Notes under the pieces: model-generated | Told to the model about the DNA's origin: nothing | What the model saw: only the letters and a program-made list of their open reading frames with translations | Databases searched by the model: none | Assembly: GCA_964544865.1 (NCBI GenBank) | Contig: CAZJDV010000006.1 | Coordinates: 3,298 to 67,297, forward strand | Source of the DNA: CAZJDV01 sp964544865 | Lineage (GTDB): Bacteria > Chloroflexota > Dehalococcoidia > Lucifugimonadales > CAJWER01 | Length of the DNA stretch: 64,000 nt | Direction of reading: 5' to 3' | Part shown: positions 53,448-62,879 of the stretch, one piece after another | How positions within the stretch are numbered: the first letter of the stretch is position 1 | Layout: every line of letters starts with the position of its first letter | Translations under genes and position numbers: made by a program

Positions 53448-56189
53448 ATGCTAGAGGCCATCAGGGATGTCAGGCCGTGGCAGATCGCCGCGATAGTGAT
53501 CGTGCTGCTGGCCGCGGGCGGCGGGACCTACGGGGGGCTGCGGCTCCTCCAGGATAATGGCGGCGAGGCGCTGGAATCCGACCAGCAGCTCATTCCGGTG
53601 CAGAGAGGCGACCTAGTAAACGAGGTCTCCATCAACGGGAGTCTGCTCTTTCCAGACCGGGAAACGCTGAGGTTCAGCGTCCAGGGGACCGTCGGCCGGG
53701 TGCTGCTCGAAGAAGGCCAGCAGGTGACCAAGGATCAGTTGCTGATCGCGCTGGACGAGGAGACGGTGACCAACCTGGAGAAAGCGGCAGCCCAGGCCAG
53801 GGTCACGCTGCGGGACGCCGAGGACACGGTCGCAGACCTCCAGAGCCAGGCCACCTCCCTCGATCTGGCCCAGGCGGAGGCCAGCGTGGCGAACGCCAGG
53901 GTGGCCCACACGGCGGCCGAGAACGCCCTCGCGGTGCTTCTCGAAACGGATCCCAGAGAGCTGGCTTTGAAGGAGCTTGCGGTGGCCAACGCCACGGTCG
54001 CTCTCGAGGACGCCTCGGATGTTCTTGCCAAGCTCTTGGAGCCTCCCACTTCCCAGGCGCGGGCCAGGGCCGAGTCCACCGTGACGGACTCGAAGCTTGC
54101 GCTGCAGCGCTCCGAGGATGCCCTTGACAGCATGCTGAATCACACCGCAGAGGAGATGGCCAAGGCCGAGTCGTCGGTGACGGACGCCGAGCGATCCCTC
54201 CAGGTCGCCGAAGAGGCTCTCGAAAGCCTGCTGGCACCGACGGCTCAGCAGATCGCCGAGGCAGAGCTCGCGGTATCCCGTGCCAGGCTGCTGGCGGCCG
54301 AAGCGTCCACCGCCCTTCTTGCTCTGGAGCAGGGGCCGGACGACGATGAGATCGCCAATGCGCAGTCGGACGTGGAATCCGCGATAACGGCCTTGGCGGA
54401 CGCCCGGGTAGACCAGGAGCTCACCGGCAAAGAGTGGGCCAGCAAGGTTGAGGCGGCGTTGGATTCCGTCGATGCCGCCCTCGACGGCTATGAGCGAGTC
54501 TTCCTGAAGTGGCTTGGCGCCGAGCTAACCGCTGACGAGACGCTGATGGACCCCGGCGCGCTCCTGGCATCCTGGGATGTGGACCTGGCGGCGCTGTTCG
54601 ACCCGGGAACGCGGTTCTCCGGGTTCCGCCAGCCATTGTTAGCTACCGCCCCGGTCGATGACCCTGCGACGCGGTGGGACGAGGGAGTCGTCGTCACATG
54701 GGTAAACTTTTATCCAGGCGAGATCGTCGTCACCTGCGAGAGCGGCTCGGCCCCGTTTCAAGGAGTGTGCATTGAGGAAGAGATGAGTGTGGCCTGGGAC
54801 GCCGTCGACAACGCCAGAGACCAGTTCGATACGACCGTTCTCCTCTCGCAGAAAGCATTGTCCGGCGCCGAGACCGGAGTCGCCAAGGCGGACGACTCCG
54901 TCGCAAATGCCGAAGACCGCCTTGCCGAGCTGACGGCGGCCGCGGATATCCTTGACATCGAGACGTCGGCGGGAGACCTCGAGCTGGCGTTGCTGGCTTT
55001 GCAGGCCCGTGAGGAGGAGCAGGCGGCGCTGGCGCAGGCGCCGGAGGCGCTTGACGTCGCAGCCCTCGCGGCGAACATAACTCTGGCATCGGCCCGGCTG
55101 GAGACGGCGCGGGCAGACCTGGCCGCGCTCAAGTCCGACCCCGACCCGGTGGAGGTCGAGGGCAAGAACAAGCAGATCGCTCTAGCTAAAGCCGACCTGG
55201 AGACCGCGGAGGCGGATCTGGCCGCGCTCAAGGCCGACCCTGACAAGCTCGAGATCGAGGCGCGAGAGAAACTGATCGCCCTGGCCGAGGCCGACCTGGA
55301 AGAGGCCAGGAATGATCTGGTCGAATTGATAGGGGGATCAGACCCGTTGGAGCTGGATGCCAGCAGGAAGCAGTTGGGAGTGACGCTCGCGAAACTTGGG
55401 CAGGCGGAGGAGGACCTGGAGGAGCTCAAGGCCGGACCTGACGCTCTAGTGCTTACGCTGAGAGAGGCGGACACGGCCTCCGCCCGAGCCTCAATGGAGG
55501 TCGCCCTTCTGCAACTCGAGGACGCCTTCATGAGAGCTCCCTGGAGCGGAATCGTGACAGTCCTGAACGTGGAGACCGGCGATTCGGTTAATCGAAACAC
55601 GCTGGTCCTCGAGATCGTCGACCCCACGGTGGTCGAAGTGGACGGCATCGTGGACGAGATCGACGTGCTTTTCATTCGGCAGGGCGCGGCGGCCTCGGTG
55701 ACTATGGACGCCCTCCCCGGCCAGACCTTGGATGGTATAGTGTCGGAGGTGGCCTCCGAGTCGATCACTCAGCAGGGGGTTGTCAGCTATCCGATGCGCA
55801 TCCGCCTGCAACCGCCCGAGGGCGTGCTGCTTCCGGAGGGGCTGAGCGCCGTCGCCAGCGTCGTGATACGCGAGGAGCGAGACGTGCTGCTGGTGCCCCT
55901 CCAGGCCTTGCGCGGCAGCTTCGACGAGCCGGCTGTGATGGTGATGTTCAATGGGAAGGTAGATGAGCGGGCCGTCGAACTGGGCAACAGCGACGATTTC
56001 TGGGTGGTGATCCAGGGCGGCCTGGCCGAGGGCGAACAGGTGGTGTGGCAGACCGAGCAAGCAACCACCAGCGGCGGGTTTGGCGGGTTCGGCGGCGGTA
56101 ATTTTCGCCGGTTCCAGGGAGGATTTACTAGCGGTGGAATTCCGGGGGGCGCCGGGCGTGCCCGCATTGTTACAGCAGATCACGACTGA
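53448..56189 (+). CDS. Giant membrane-fusion (HlyD/MacA-like) protein with repetitive coiled coil and tip domain
   Basis: 913 residues; MacA-type adaptors are near 370-450. Membrane helix about 12-32; a lipoyl-like half with VNEVSINGSLLFPDRETLRF and LEEGQQVTKDQLLIALDEE; then an Ala/Glu/Leu-rich coiled coil from about 105 to 690, closing with the second lipoyl half FMRAPWSGIVTVLNVETGD, a beta barrel, and a Gly-rich C-terminus. The coil is made of roughly 33-residue repeats on both arms. Residues 330-445 interrupt it with a non-helical insert holding the pair of Cys in VTCESGSAPFQGVC, placed at the hairpin tip. ATG 53448 behind GGAGG. Bridges the MacB-type ABC pair downstream to the outer layers of the cell. 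Confidence 0.9.
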   Translation: MLEAIRDVRPWQIAAIVIVLLAAGGGTYGGLRLLQDNGGEALESDQQLIPVQRGDLVNEVSINGSLLFPDRETLRFSVQGTVGRVLLEEGQQVTKDQLLIALDEETVTNLEKAAAQARVTLRDAEDTVADLQSQATSLDLAQAEASVANARVAHTAAENALAVLLETDPRELALKELAVANATVALEDASDVLAKLLEPPTSQARARAESTVTDSKLALQRSEDALDSMLNHTAEEMAKAESSVTDAERSLQVAEEALESLLAPTAQQIAEAELAVSRARLLAAEASTALLALEQGPDDDEIANAQSDVESAITALADARVDQELTGKEWASKVEAALDSVDAALDGYERVFLKWLGAELTADETLMDPGALLASWDVDLAALFDPGTRFSGFRQPLLATAPVDDPATRWDEGVVVTWVNFYPGEIVVTCESGSAPFQGVCIEEEMSVAWDAVDNARDQFDTTVLLSQKALSGAETGVAKADDSVANAEDRLAELTAAADILDIETSAGDLELALLALQAREEEQAALAQAPEALDVAALAANITLASARLETARADLAALKSDPDPVEVEGKNKQIALAKADLETAEADLAALKADPDKLEIEAREKLIALAEADLEEARNDLVELIGGSDPLELDASRKQLGVTLAKLGQAEEDLEELKAGPDALVLTLREADTASARASMEVALLQLEDAFMRAPWSGIVTVLNVETGDSVNRNTLVLEIVDPTVVEVDGIVDEIDVLFIRQGAAASVTMDALPGQTLDGIVSEVASESITQQGVVSYPMRIRLQPPEGVLLPEGLSAVASVVIREERDVLLVPLQALRGSFDEPAVMVMFNGKVDERAVELGNSDDFWVVIQGGLAEGEQVVWQTEQATTSGGFGGFGGGNFRRFQGGFTSGGIPGGAGRARIVTADHD

Positions 56190-56202
56190 CGGGTGATATC
56201 AG

Positions 56203-56928
56203 GTGATACAACTTGACGGCATAACAAAGGTCTACCGTATGGGCAATGTGACCGTGGCCGCCCTCCAGGGCGTCGACCTCTCTATAGGGGAGGGCGAGAT
56301 GGTCGCTATCATGGGCCCTTCCGGGTCCGGGAAGTCCACGCTGATGAACATCATAGGTTGTCTCGACGTGCCAACCTCGGGGCATTACTACCTGGAGAGC
56401 GAAGACATAGGCGGCGTGGGCGACAACCGGTTGGCGGCCATACGAAACAGGAAGATAGGGTTCGTGTTCCAGACATACAACCTGCTTCCAAGGCTAAGCG
56501 CCCTGGCCAACGTGGAGCTCCCCTTGATGTATGGCAGCGGCCGCGACCGAAGGAAGCGAGCGGTGGGCGCCCTGGAGCGGGTGGGCCTTGGCGCCCGCAT
56601 CGGCCATCGCCCCACGGAGCTTTCCGGTGGCGAGCAGCAGCGAGTGGGCATCGCCCGAGCTCTCGTGAAGGAGCCGGCCCTGCTGCTGACCGATGAGCCG
56701 ACCGGCAATCTCGACAGTCGCTCCAGCGTGGAGATCATGGCGATCCTTCAGCGCCTGAACCGGGAAGAGGGGATACCGGTCGTAGTGGTCACCCATGACC
56801 GTGACATCGCGCAGCATACACAGCGGATAGTGTCGATCCTGGACGGCCTCGTCGTAGGTGACGAGATAGTGCACGAGCCCCGCCGGGCCGTAGTGGCGGC
56901 CGAGGGACAGGAACGGAGTGTCTCATGA
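56203..56928 (+). CDS. MacB/LolD-type ABC transporter ATPase
   Basis: 241 residues. Walker [10 protein letters not shown] (37-45), Q-loop [12 protein letters not shown], signature [15 protein letters not shown], Walker [14 protein letters not shown], His switch VVTHDRD. GTG 56203; the start lies 13 bases after the adaptor stop, and the permease ATG overlaps its stop by four bases. The MacB-type ATPase powers mechanotransmission rather than classical transport. Confidence 0.96.
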   Translation: MIQLDGITKVYRMGNVTVAALQGVDLSIGEGEMVAIMGPSGSGKSTLMNIIGCLDVPTSGHYYLESEDIGGVGDNRLAAIRNRKIGFVFQTYNLLPRLSALANVELPLMYGSGRDRRKRAVGALERVGLGARIGHRPTELSGGEQQRVGIARALVKEPALLLTDEPTGNLDSRSSVEIMAILQRLNREEGIPVVVVTHDRDIAQHTQRIVSILDGLVVGDEIVHEPRRAVVAAEGQERSVS

Positions 56929-58169
56929 GCGCACTAGCGACGCTGCTCACCGCGCTGTCCTCCCTGGGCGCCAACAAGCTCAGGGCCGGGCTGACCCTGC
57001 TGGGCATTGTGATCGGAGTGACGTCGGTCATCTCGCTGATGGCCATAGGCAAGGGCGCGCAGGAGTCCATCACGTCGAGAATTGAGTCGCTGGGGACTAA
57101 CCTCCTGTTCGTAAGGCCGGGCGCGACGACCCAGGGCGGCATCAGCTCCGGCCTTGGCAGCGCGGGGACTCTGACACTGGACGACGCGTATGCCCTGCTT
57201 GACCCGATTTTCGCGCCCTCGGTGGCGGCGGTCGCCCCGGAGATAAGCAACAACGGCCAGATCGTGGCCGGCAGGGAGAATACCTTCTCTCAGATCATCG
57301 GCGTGACGCCGGATTACGAGTTCGTCCGCAACTTCCCCGTCGGGTCCGGACAGTTCATCTCAAACGGGCAGGTCAACAATATCTCGCAAGTGGCCGTGCT
57401 TGGATCGCGAGTCTCTGAGAGCCTGTTCGGCTTCCGAGACCCGGTGGGTCAAAACGTCCGGATAAGCGGACGCCAGTTCGAGGTCGTCGGCGTGCTCGAA
57501 AGTCAGGGCGGGAGCTCCCTGGGCAATTTCGACGACCGGGTCATGGTGCCGATTACGACGGCGTACTTTCGCCTGGCGTCGCAGCGCACCACCCAGGGCG
57601 GCGTATCGGTGCAGACCATCAATGTCGAGGTGCGTAGCGGCGATGACATGGACAGCGCCCTTCAGGAGATCGCCACAGTGCTTCGCCTCCGCCACCGCAT
57701 CACGGGGGAAGACGACTTTATCGTCAGCAGCCAGCAGGAGACCATCGAGACGCTGGAGGAGACCACCAACACCTTCGTGATCTTCCTCGGCGCCATCGCC
57801 AGCATCTCGCTGCTGGTCGGCGGTATCGGCATCATGAACATCATGCTGGTGTCGGTGACGGAGAGGACCCGGGAGATCGGCATTCGCAAGGCGATGGGCG
57901 CCAAGCGACGCGACATCCTGTTCCAGTTCGTCTCGGAGGCGACTCTGTTGAGTTTGAGCGGCGGAGGACTTGGAGTGGCCCTGGGGATCGCGGTATCGGA
58001 GCTGTTGGACGGCAGGTCTCTGGGAGGGCAGTCCTTCCAGACGGCGTTCAGCGGTGACATCGCTTTGCTGGCTCTGGTCGTGTCGGGCGCCATCGGCCTG
58101 TTCTTCGGAATATATCCCGCCATGCGTGCCGCAAGGCTGCATCCCATTGAGGCCCTGCGGTCCGAGTAG
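56925..58169 (+). CDS. MacB-type ABC transporter permease
   Basis: 414 residues with four membrane helices in the MacB/FtsX order: one near the N-terminus (LTLLGIVIGVTSVISLMAIG), then the periplasmic MacB_PCD domain of about 230 residues, then three helices starting with FLGAIASISLLVGGIGIMNIMLV and ending with LVVSGAIGLFFGIYPAM. The coupling helix TREIGIRKAMGAKRRDI contacts the ATPase. Works with the adaptor and ATPase as an exporter or envelope-stress pump; no substrate is indicated by the sequence. Confidence 0.96.
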   Translation: MSALATLLTALSSLGANKLRAGLTLLGIVIGVTSVISLMAIGKGAQESITSRIESLGTNLLFVRPGATTQGGISSGLGSAGTLTLDDAYALLDPIFAPSVAAVAPEISNNGQIVAGRENTFSQIIGVTPDYEFVRNFPVGSGQFISNGQVNNISQVAVLGSRVSESLFGFRDPVGQNVRISGRQFEVVGVLESQGGSSLGNFDDRVMVPITTAYFRLASQRTTQGGVSVQTINVEVRSGDDMDSALQEIATVLRLRHRITGEDDFIVSSQQETIETLEETTNTFVIFLGAIASISLLVGGIGIMNIMLVSVTERTREIGIRKAMGAKRRDILFQFVSEATLLSLSGGGLGVALGIAVSELLDGRSLGGQSFQTAFSGDIALLALVVSGAIGLFFGIYPAMRAARLHPIEALRSE

Positions 58170-58198
58170 CCTGGCATCTGTTCTTAGGAGGTGGAGAA

Positions 58199-59824
58199 GT
58201 GAAGGTGTTCGAGATCAAGGTCGCGGCGCTCCTGCTGGCAGGGGTGGTCGTGGCGGGAGCTCTGATAGCATGCGCCGGCGGCGCCGCCGAGGAGCCCACT
58301 CAGGTTAGCTTCCCGACGCCTCCGTCGGCCGCCAGGGACGCCCAGACCGCGGTGCAGCATGAACCGAGTCAAGTCGACAACAGCGAAGATACTAGCACAA
58401 GCGTCGCTGCCGCCCCGGGCACAGGGCTCGACGCGGACGCATTGAGCGCTCTTCGGGAGCGATTTGCCTCCGGAGACCTCAGCCAGGAGGAGCTGAACGA
58501 GCTTCGGCAGCAGTTTCAGCAGGGAGGCGGGTTTGGAGGAGGCTTAGGCGGCCCGGGCGGGTTAGCGTTCACTCCGGGAACCATCGACAGTATCGACGGC
58601 GCCACGTTAGTCGTGACCACACCCCGTGGCACCGTGTCGGCGATCGTCGGCGACGAGACGGCCATAAACATTACGTCGGAACGCGGCGTGGAGGGTCTTG
58701 AGCTGGGGATGCAGGTTTCGGTATTCGGCGAGCGCGGCGACTCGGGCGTACTTGTTGCGAGCACCATTACTGTCGCTACTGAGGACGGGGACGGGTTTGG
58801 CCGTGGACGTCAATTCGGCGGTCGTTTTGGCGGTGGCCAGGGTGGTGGCGGCTTCACTGGCGCGCAGAGTCAAGGTGGTGGGAGATTCACCGGCAGGCAG
58901 GGCCAGGGCGGTGGCGGGCTCGGTGGCAGACAGGGTCAAAGTGACGGCGGCTTCGGTGCTGGGCTGGCCCTGTTCGGTACGATCGAGAGCGTTGAATTAA
59001 CCTCGGTGACCATCGAGACGGCCCAGGGGCCACTGCCGGTAGACGTCGATTCCGGCACCGTGGTACGCATGACGATCAAAGGCGACATCGGCGACCTCGA
59101 AGAGGGGATGGAGGTGATTGTCCGCGGGGACCCGGGCGAGGACGGTCCGATAGACGCCGCCTCGATAACGGTGGTGCCGCCGACATCTTTGGCCCCATCC
59201 GATGCGATCTTCGCGGCCCCGACGGCCACGCCGTCGGATACCGCCACGCCTAGCGCCGCCCCGGAGCCGCTGGCTCTCGGGGACACCCGTTTGGACATTG
59301 TCGGTGGCACCGAGGCGCGATATCTGGTCAAGGAGCAACTGGCTAGACTAGACCTGCCGAATGACGCGGTCGGGGTCACGACGGCCGTTGAGGGCAGCCT
59401 CGTTTTTGGGCCCGAAGGCGCCATTCGCTCCGATCAATCTCACCTGACCGTGGACCTCAGCAGTCTGAAGAGCGACGAGAGCAGGCGGGACAACTTCATC
59501 AAGGGCCGGACCCTGGAGACCGATCAATATCCGCTGGCCAGCTTCGTTCCAATGGAGGCCCCCGGCATGCCGTCGCCGCTGCCAACCGAGGGCGAGGTGA
59601 CGTTCCAGCTTGTTGGGAAAATGACCATCCACGGTGTGACGACCGGGCTCACGTGGGAGGTTACCGCGATCTTTGAAGGCGACACCGCGAATGGACTGGC
59701 GACCACGAGCTTTCCGTTCTCGCAGTTCGACATGAGCGTGCCCAGAGTGTTTCTCGTACTGAGCGTGGAGGATAATATCCGCCTCCAGATAGACTTTCGC
59801 ATGAAGGTTACTGAGTCAGGATAG
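58199..59824 (+). CDS. Lipoprotein with two DUF5666-like modules and a YceI domain
   Basis: 541 residues. GTG 58199 behind AGGAGGT; lipobox ALIAC (Cys25). After a low-complexity linker, two beta modules of the DUF5666 kind: TPGTIDSIDGATLVVTTPRG and FGTIESVELTSVTIETAQG, each ending with the same EGMxVxVxG and ASTITV/ASITV strand. Between them is a Gly/Gln-rich stretch of short repeats (GGRFTGRQGQGGGG). The C-terminus is a YceI-type lipocalin-like barrel (VEGSLVFGPEGAIRSDQSHL, KGRTLETDQYPLASF, SVEDNIRLQIDF), which binds isoprenoid-like lipids in known members. Last gene of the envelope module. Confidence 0.87.
   Translation: MKVFEIKVAALLLAGVVVAGALIACAGGAAEEPTQVSFPTPPSAARDAQTAVQHEPSQVDNSEDTSTSVAAAPGTGLDADALSALRERFASGDLSQEELNELRQQFQQGGGFGGGLGGPGGLAFTPGTIDSIDGATLVVTTPRGTVSAIVGDETAINITSERGVEGLELGMQVSVFGERGDSGVLVASTITVATEDGDGFGRGRQFGGRFGGGQGGGGFTGAQSQGGGRFTGRQGQGGGGLGGRQGQSDGGFGAGLALFGTIESVELTSVTIETAQGPLPVDVDSGTVVRMTIKGDIGDLEEGMEVIVRGDPGEDGPIDAASITVVPPTSLAPSDAIFAAPTATPSDTATPSAAPEPLALGDTRLDIVGGTEARYLVKEQLARLDLPNDAVGVTTAVEGSLVFGPEGAIRSDQSHLTVDLSSLKSDESRRDNFIKGRTLETDQYPLASFVPMEAPGMPSPLPTEGEVTFQLVGKMTIHGVTTGLTWEVTAIFEGDTANGLATTSFPFSQFDMSVPRVFLVLSVEDNIRLQIDFRMKVTESG
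58800..58966 (+). repeat. Gly-rich coding repeats in the YceI lipoprotein
   Basis: In-frame tandem units of the type GGT/GGC-rich DNA encoding GGRFxGRQGQGGGG. Probably a flexible spacer between the two DUF5666-like modules; prone to length variation. Confidence 0.6.
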
Positions 59825-59844
59825 GGGCGCGATCGGCGGGCAGG

Positions 59845-60945
59845 TCAACGAGATACACCGGGCGGAACGGTCTGGCCGTTGATGACCAGACGGACCACCC
59901 GCTCAGTAGCGTTGCCATCGACGTTGAGGGCCGCCTTGACTGCCGCCGCGTTGCCGGATAGGTCTCGCGAGAGAACACGCTTGAGCTCGCGCACCGAGTG
60001 GACCTCGTGACTCCCGCCAACTATGCTCAGCGGATATCCGCCGCACGACTCTCTCAGCTCGGAGAGGTCGCCGTCCAGAAGGATGTTGATCGTCGGGATG
60101 TCCAGCAGAGCGGACTTCAGCCCCATGGTGGAGTACTGGGTGATACTAACGTCGGCCACGGCCAGCAGCTCGTGGCTGTCCAGCTTGGTGTCGACCGTGA
60201 GGCCGCCTACCCGAGCCATGATGTCCGAGTAGTCGCGACTGTCCCGCGGGTGGCGTGAGAAGGCGAGGCGATCACCACTTCGAAGGGAGTCCACTACCCA
60301 CTGCAAGGCGTCGGGGACCTCGGGGGGGCGCACCCGGAACAGCAGCCTGGCCGAAGAACACCAACCGTTCGTCGCCGCGGACGCCGAGCTCCTGTTGAGG
60401 CCGCCTGGACCGCGGACGACCACCGGAGTATCTGTCGAGACCAGGGTGGCCGGTGATCACGATTCTGCCGGGGCGCGCGCCCCTATCAATCAAGATACTG
60501 GCGCTCAGTTGGTCGAGAGTGGCCCAGAGGGTCGGAAAACCGGTCCACGGCGACCAGACACCCCAGGACTCGGTCACCTGCACGACCCTGATGCCGGCCC
60601 GCACGCCGGATGCGATCAGCACCTCCTCGACGGCGGCCCGTCCCTCACCCTGCCACGTGGAGCATCCGACCAGGATACTATCGGGACCGAACGAGCGGAT
60701 TAGGCCCAGTCCATAAGACTCCGGGACATCCACCACGCCGCCCGAGTAGCCGGAGTCGTACAACTCGTCGAACGCCACTCCCTGCGCTCTTAGTACGGCT
60801 GCGGAACCGCCAAAGCCTCTGGTGTGCGGCAAACCACCATTGACCCCGATCAGTAGAACCTCGTGTCTCTGGGCGCCAGCCCATTGACGACCGGGCCAAT
60901 CGCCTCGGCCGATCCCGGATGTCTGGCGGCAGCCAGGACCTTCAT
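59845..60945 (-). pseudogene. GT-B-type glycosyltransferase, two frameshifts
   Basis: Joining frames from ATG 60945 gives a protein of about 365 residues: KVLAAARHPGSAEAIGPVVNGL, then HEVLLIGVNGGLPHTRGFGG, YGLGLIRSFGPDSILVGCST, VIVTGHPGLDR-like strand and HELLAVADVSITQYSTMGLKSALLDIPTIN. The last block is the nucleotide-sugar site common in GT-B enzymes related to CDP-glycerol transferases and UDP-GlcNAc epimerases. The first shift is at GGG 60871-60873 (four would fit), the second at the seven-G run 60322-60328 (six would fit). Both at homopolymers, so possibly sequence error. Convergent with the YceI gene, stops 20 bases apart. Confidence 0.75.
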
Positions 60946-61100
60946 CTCACACTCTTGATCTGGCCGTTTCGCAAATCGCTTCCTTCCTAATCCGTCGCCT
61001 TCCATTTTACAGCATCGCGGCGGATACGATCACCATGCACTAGACTCCAGCAGCCTCCGTCAGGTACCCTCATAACAGCTATCAACGAAGGAGAAGAAGA

Positions 61101-62096
61101 GTGAAACAGAACTCGCTGGGACAGACGGGACTCGCCATCGGCCCATTTGCGTTGGGGTGTGTTACCTTCGGCAGGGAGATCGACGAGGAGTCGTCTTATC
61201 GCGTCATGGACTACGCCGTCGATAAAGGCATCACCTTCTTCGATACCTCGCAGAACTACGGCGGCGGTCAGTCCCGGCGGGCGCGGCGGGAGATGTATGG
61301 CATCGATGACAGGCGCGAGGTTACCGGGGAGATGAGCTCGTCGGAGGCAGTTATCGGCCGCTGGCTGCGCAAACGCAGAGGCAGCGACCGGATCACTGTG
61401 TGCAGCAAAGTGTGGTCGGTAGACAGCCCCGAGTCGATATCCGAGGCCCTCGACGCCACCCTGGAACGCCTAGGCACCGGCCACGTCGAAATCTACAAGC
61501 TGCACAAGCCCATCCCGGATGTGCCGATGGCCGAGCTGCTTGGGGCCCTGGCGGCTGAAGTGGAGTCGGGACGAGTCGGGATCATAGGCTGCAGCAACCA
61601 TTCCGCCGCTCAGCTCCAGGAGGCTCTGAATATCAGCGAGGAGCAGGGGTATCCCCGGTTCGAGATCGTACAGCCCGGCTACAGCCTGGCGAATCGAGAC
61701 TGCGAGGCGGACCTGCTGCCGCTGTGCATGAAGGAGGGTATCGCGGTGACGCCCTATAGTCCCCTCGGCGCCGGATTTCTTGCGGGAAAATACTCTCCAG
61801 ACAAGAGTGACCTGCCGACGGGCACGCGCTACCACATCATGCCGGCCCACGCCGACTCCTACTTTAGCGATCGGAATTTTCGTGTCGTAGAGCGGCTGCG
61901 CGCCAAATCTGCTGAGCTGGGTGTGCCTATGGTCCGGCTCGCGATGGCCTGGGCGATGACCCATCCCGCCATCACGGCCGTGCTCGTGGGCGCGCGAGAG
62001 CCCTCCCACATCGACAATGCGCTTGCCGCATACGAGATGGGATTGGACCCCGATCTTCGCGCGCAGATGTCGGCATGGGGCGATGAGAAGGTCTAA
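61101..62096 (+). CDS. Aldo/keto reductase
   Basis: 331 residues. Catalytic Asp/Tyr in FFDTSQNYGGGQS, Lys in TVCSKVW and His in YKLHKPIPD; NADPH-site block MAWAMTHPAITAVLVGAREPSHI near the C-terminus. An insertion of about 20 residues (RARREMYGIDDRREVTGEMS) follows the catalytic Tyr. GTG start 61101 with GGAG upstream. Reduces or oxidises an aldehyde or sugar; substrate not indicated. Confidence 0.93.
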   Translation: MKQNSLGQTGLAIGPFALGCVTFGREIDEESSYRVMDYAVDKGITFFDTSQNYGGGQSRRARREMYGIDDRREVTGEMSSSEAVIGRWLRKRRGSDRITVCSKVWSVDSPESISEALDATLERLGTGHVEIYKLHKPIPDVPMAELLGALAAEVESGRVGIIGCSNHSAAQLQEALNISEEQGYPRFEIVQPGYSLANRDCEADLLPLCMKEGIAVTPYSPLGAGFLAGKYSPDKSDLPTGTRYHIMPAHADSYFSDRNFRVVERLRAKSAELGVPMVRLAMAWAMTHPAITAVLVGAREPSHIDNALAAYEMGLDPDLRAQMSAWGDEKV

Positions 62097-62221
62097 GGCC
62101 CGCGCCGTTTTCCAGCCAGGTCGGAAAAGCCCCTCCACCAGCCCGAGAGCGGTGAACGGCAGGACCACCTGAAGGGCCAGCTCAATGGTAGGCGGGCTCA
62201 ATGCGGCCTACTGCAGCATAG

Positions 62222-62879
62222 TCAGCGACCCGCCTCCCACCAACAATATCCGCCGAGCGTGCCTAGCATGGTCTGTGAAACCGAAATCGAACGTTCGGCG
62301 CGCCACCGTCCGCCTTCACCGCCGTCGCTGTCGTCATCTCGTCCTTGCTTCGTCCTCAACGCGACCTTTATCGCCCACCACGCCCCGGCATTGATCGTGG
62401 CTTTGAGCGTGAACGCCAGTGCGGCGAGCCCCAGGGCTATAGCCCCGATCGCTGACATGCCCGCGACGCTGCTAATAGGTGAGCCGATTATCTGAATCCT
62501 GCCCGTGGCGCCACATATGACTTCGCCTTGGTCGTCGATGCTCTCCCACGATAGCCGTATAGGTCGACGGCTCAATCTGTCAGATCTGAGATTCCTGTCG
62601 ATCCTTGATACGCTCCACCATTCAGAGCAGGACCGTGAACCTGATCCGCCTGCCGAAGAATTTGACGTAGATGTCGTTCTGCGTAGCCTCCTGCGGGGCG
62701 ACAACCCGAACGCCGACGTCATCGCCCACGTGCACCTTGATGGTGTTGCCGCTGAGCGGGACGCCGTTGAAAGAGACGAAGCACACCTCATCCTATTGTG
62801 CTTCAGCGGGGAAAGAGTGCACGTGCGTGACCACGGCCACTGCGATCAAGGCCATCATGGTGATCACTGATTTGTGCAC
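62222..62879 (-). pseudogene. Broken secreted membrane protein (signal peptide, beta domain, C-terminal helix)
   Basis: GTG 62879 starts a signal peptide (ITMMALIAVAVVTHVHSFPA) that runs into TAG at 62793-62795 (SFPAEAQ-stop-DEVCFVSF). The same frame goes on with VCFVSFNGVPLSGNTIKVHV and APQEATQNDIYVKFFGR, then TGA. One missing base there gives NGGAYQGSTGISDLTD; another missing T near 62575 gives RRPIRLSWESIDDQGEVICG and the membrane helix ISSVAGMSAIGAIALGLAAL. Together it is a type-I-like membrane protein of about 210 residues with an Ig-like domain. No family recognised. Confidence 0.6.

Noticed and set aside
16124..62795. Reassignment of TAA/TAG to glutamine
   Set aside because: Five premature stops are TAA or TAG and at least one stands for Gln, but intact core genes end in TAA, TAG and TGA at family-typical lengths, so the codons are normal stops here.
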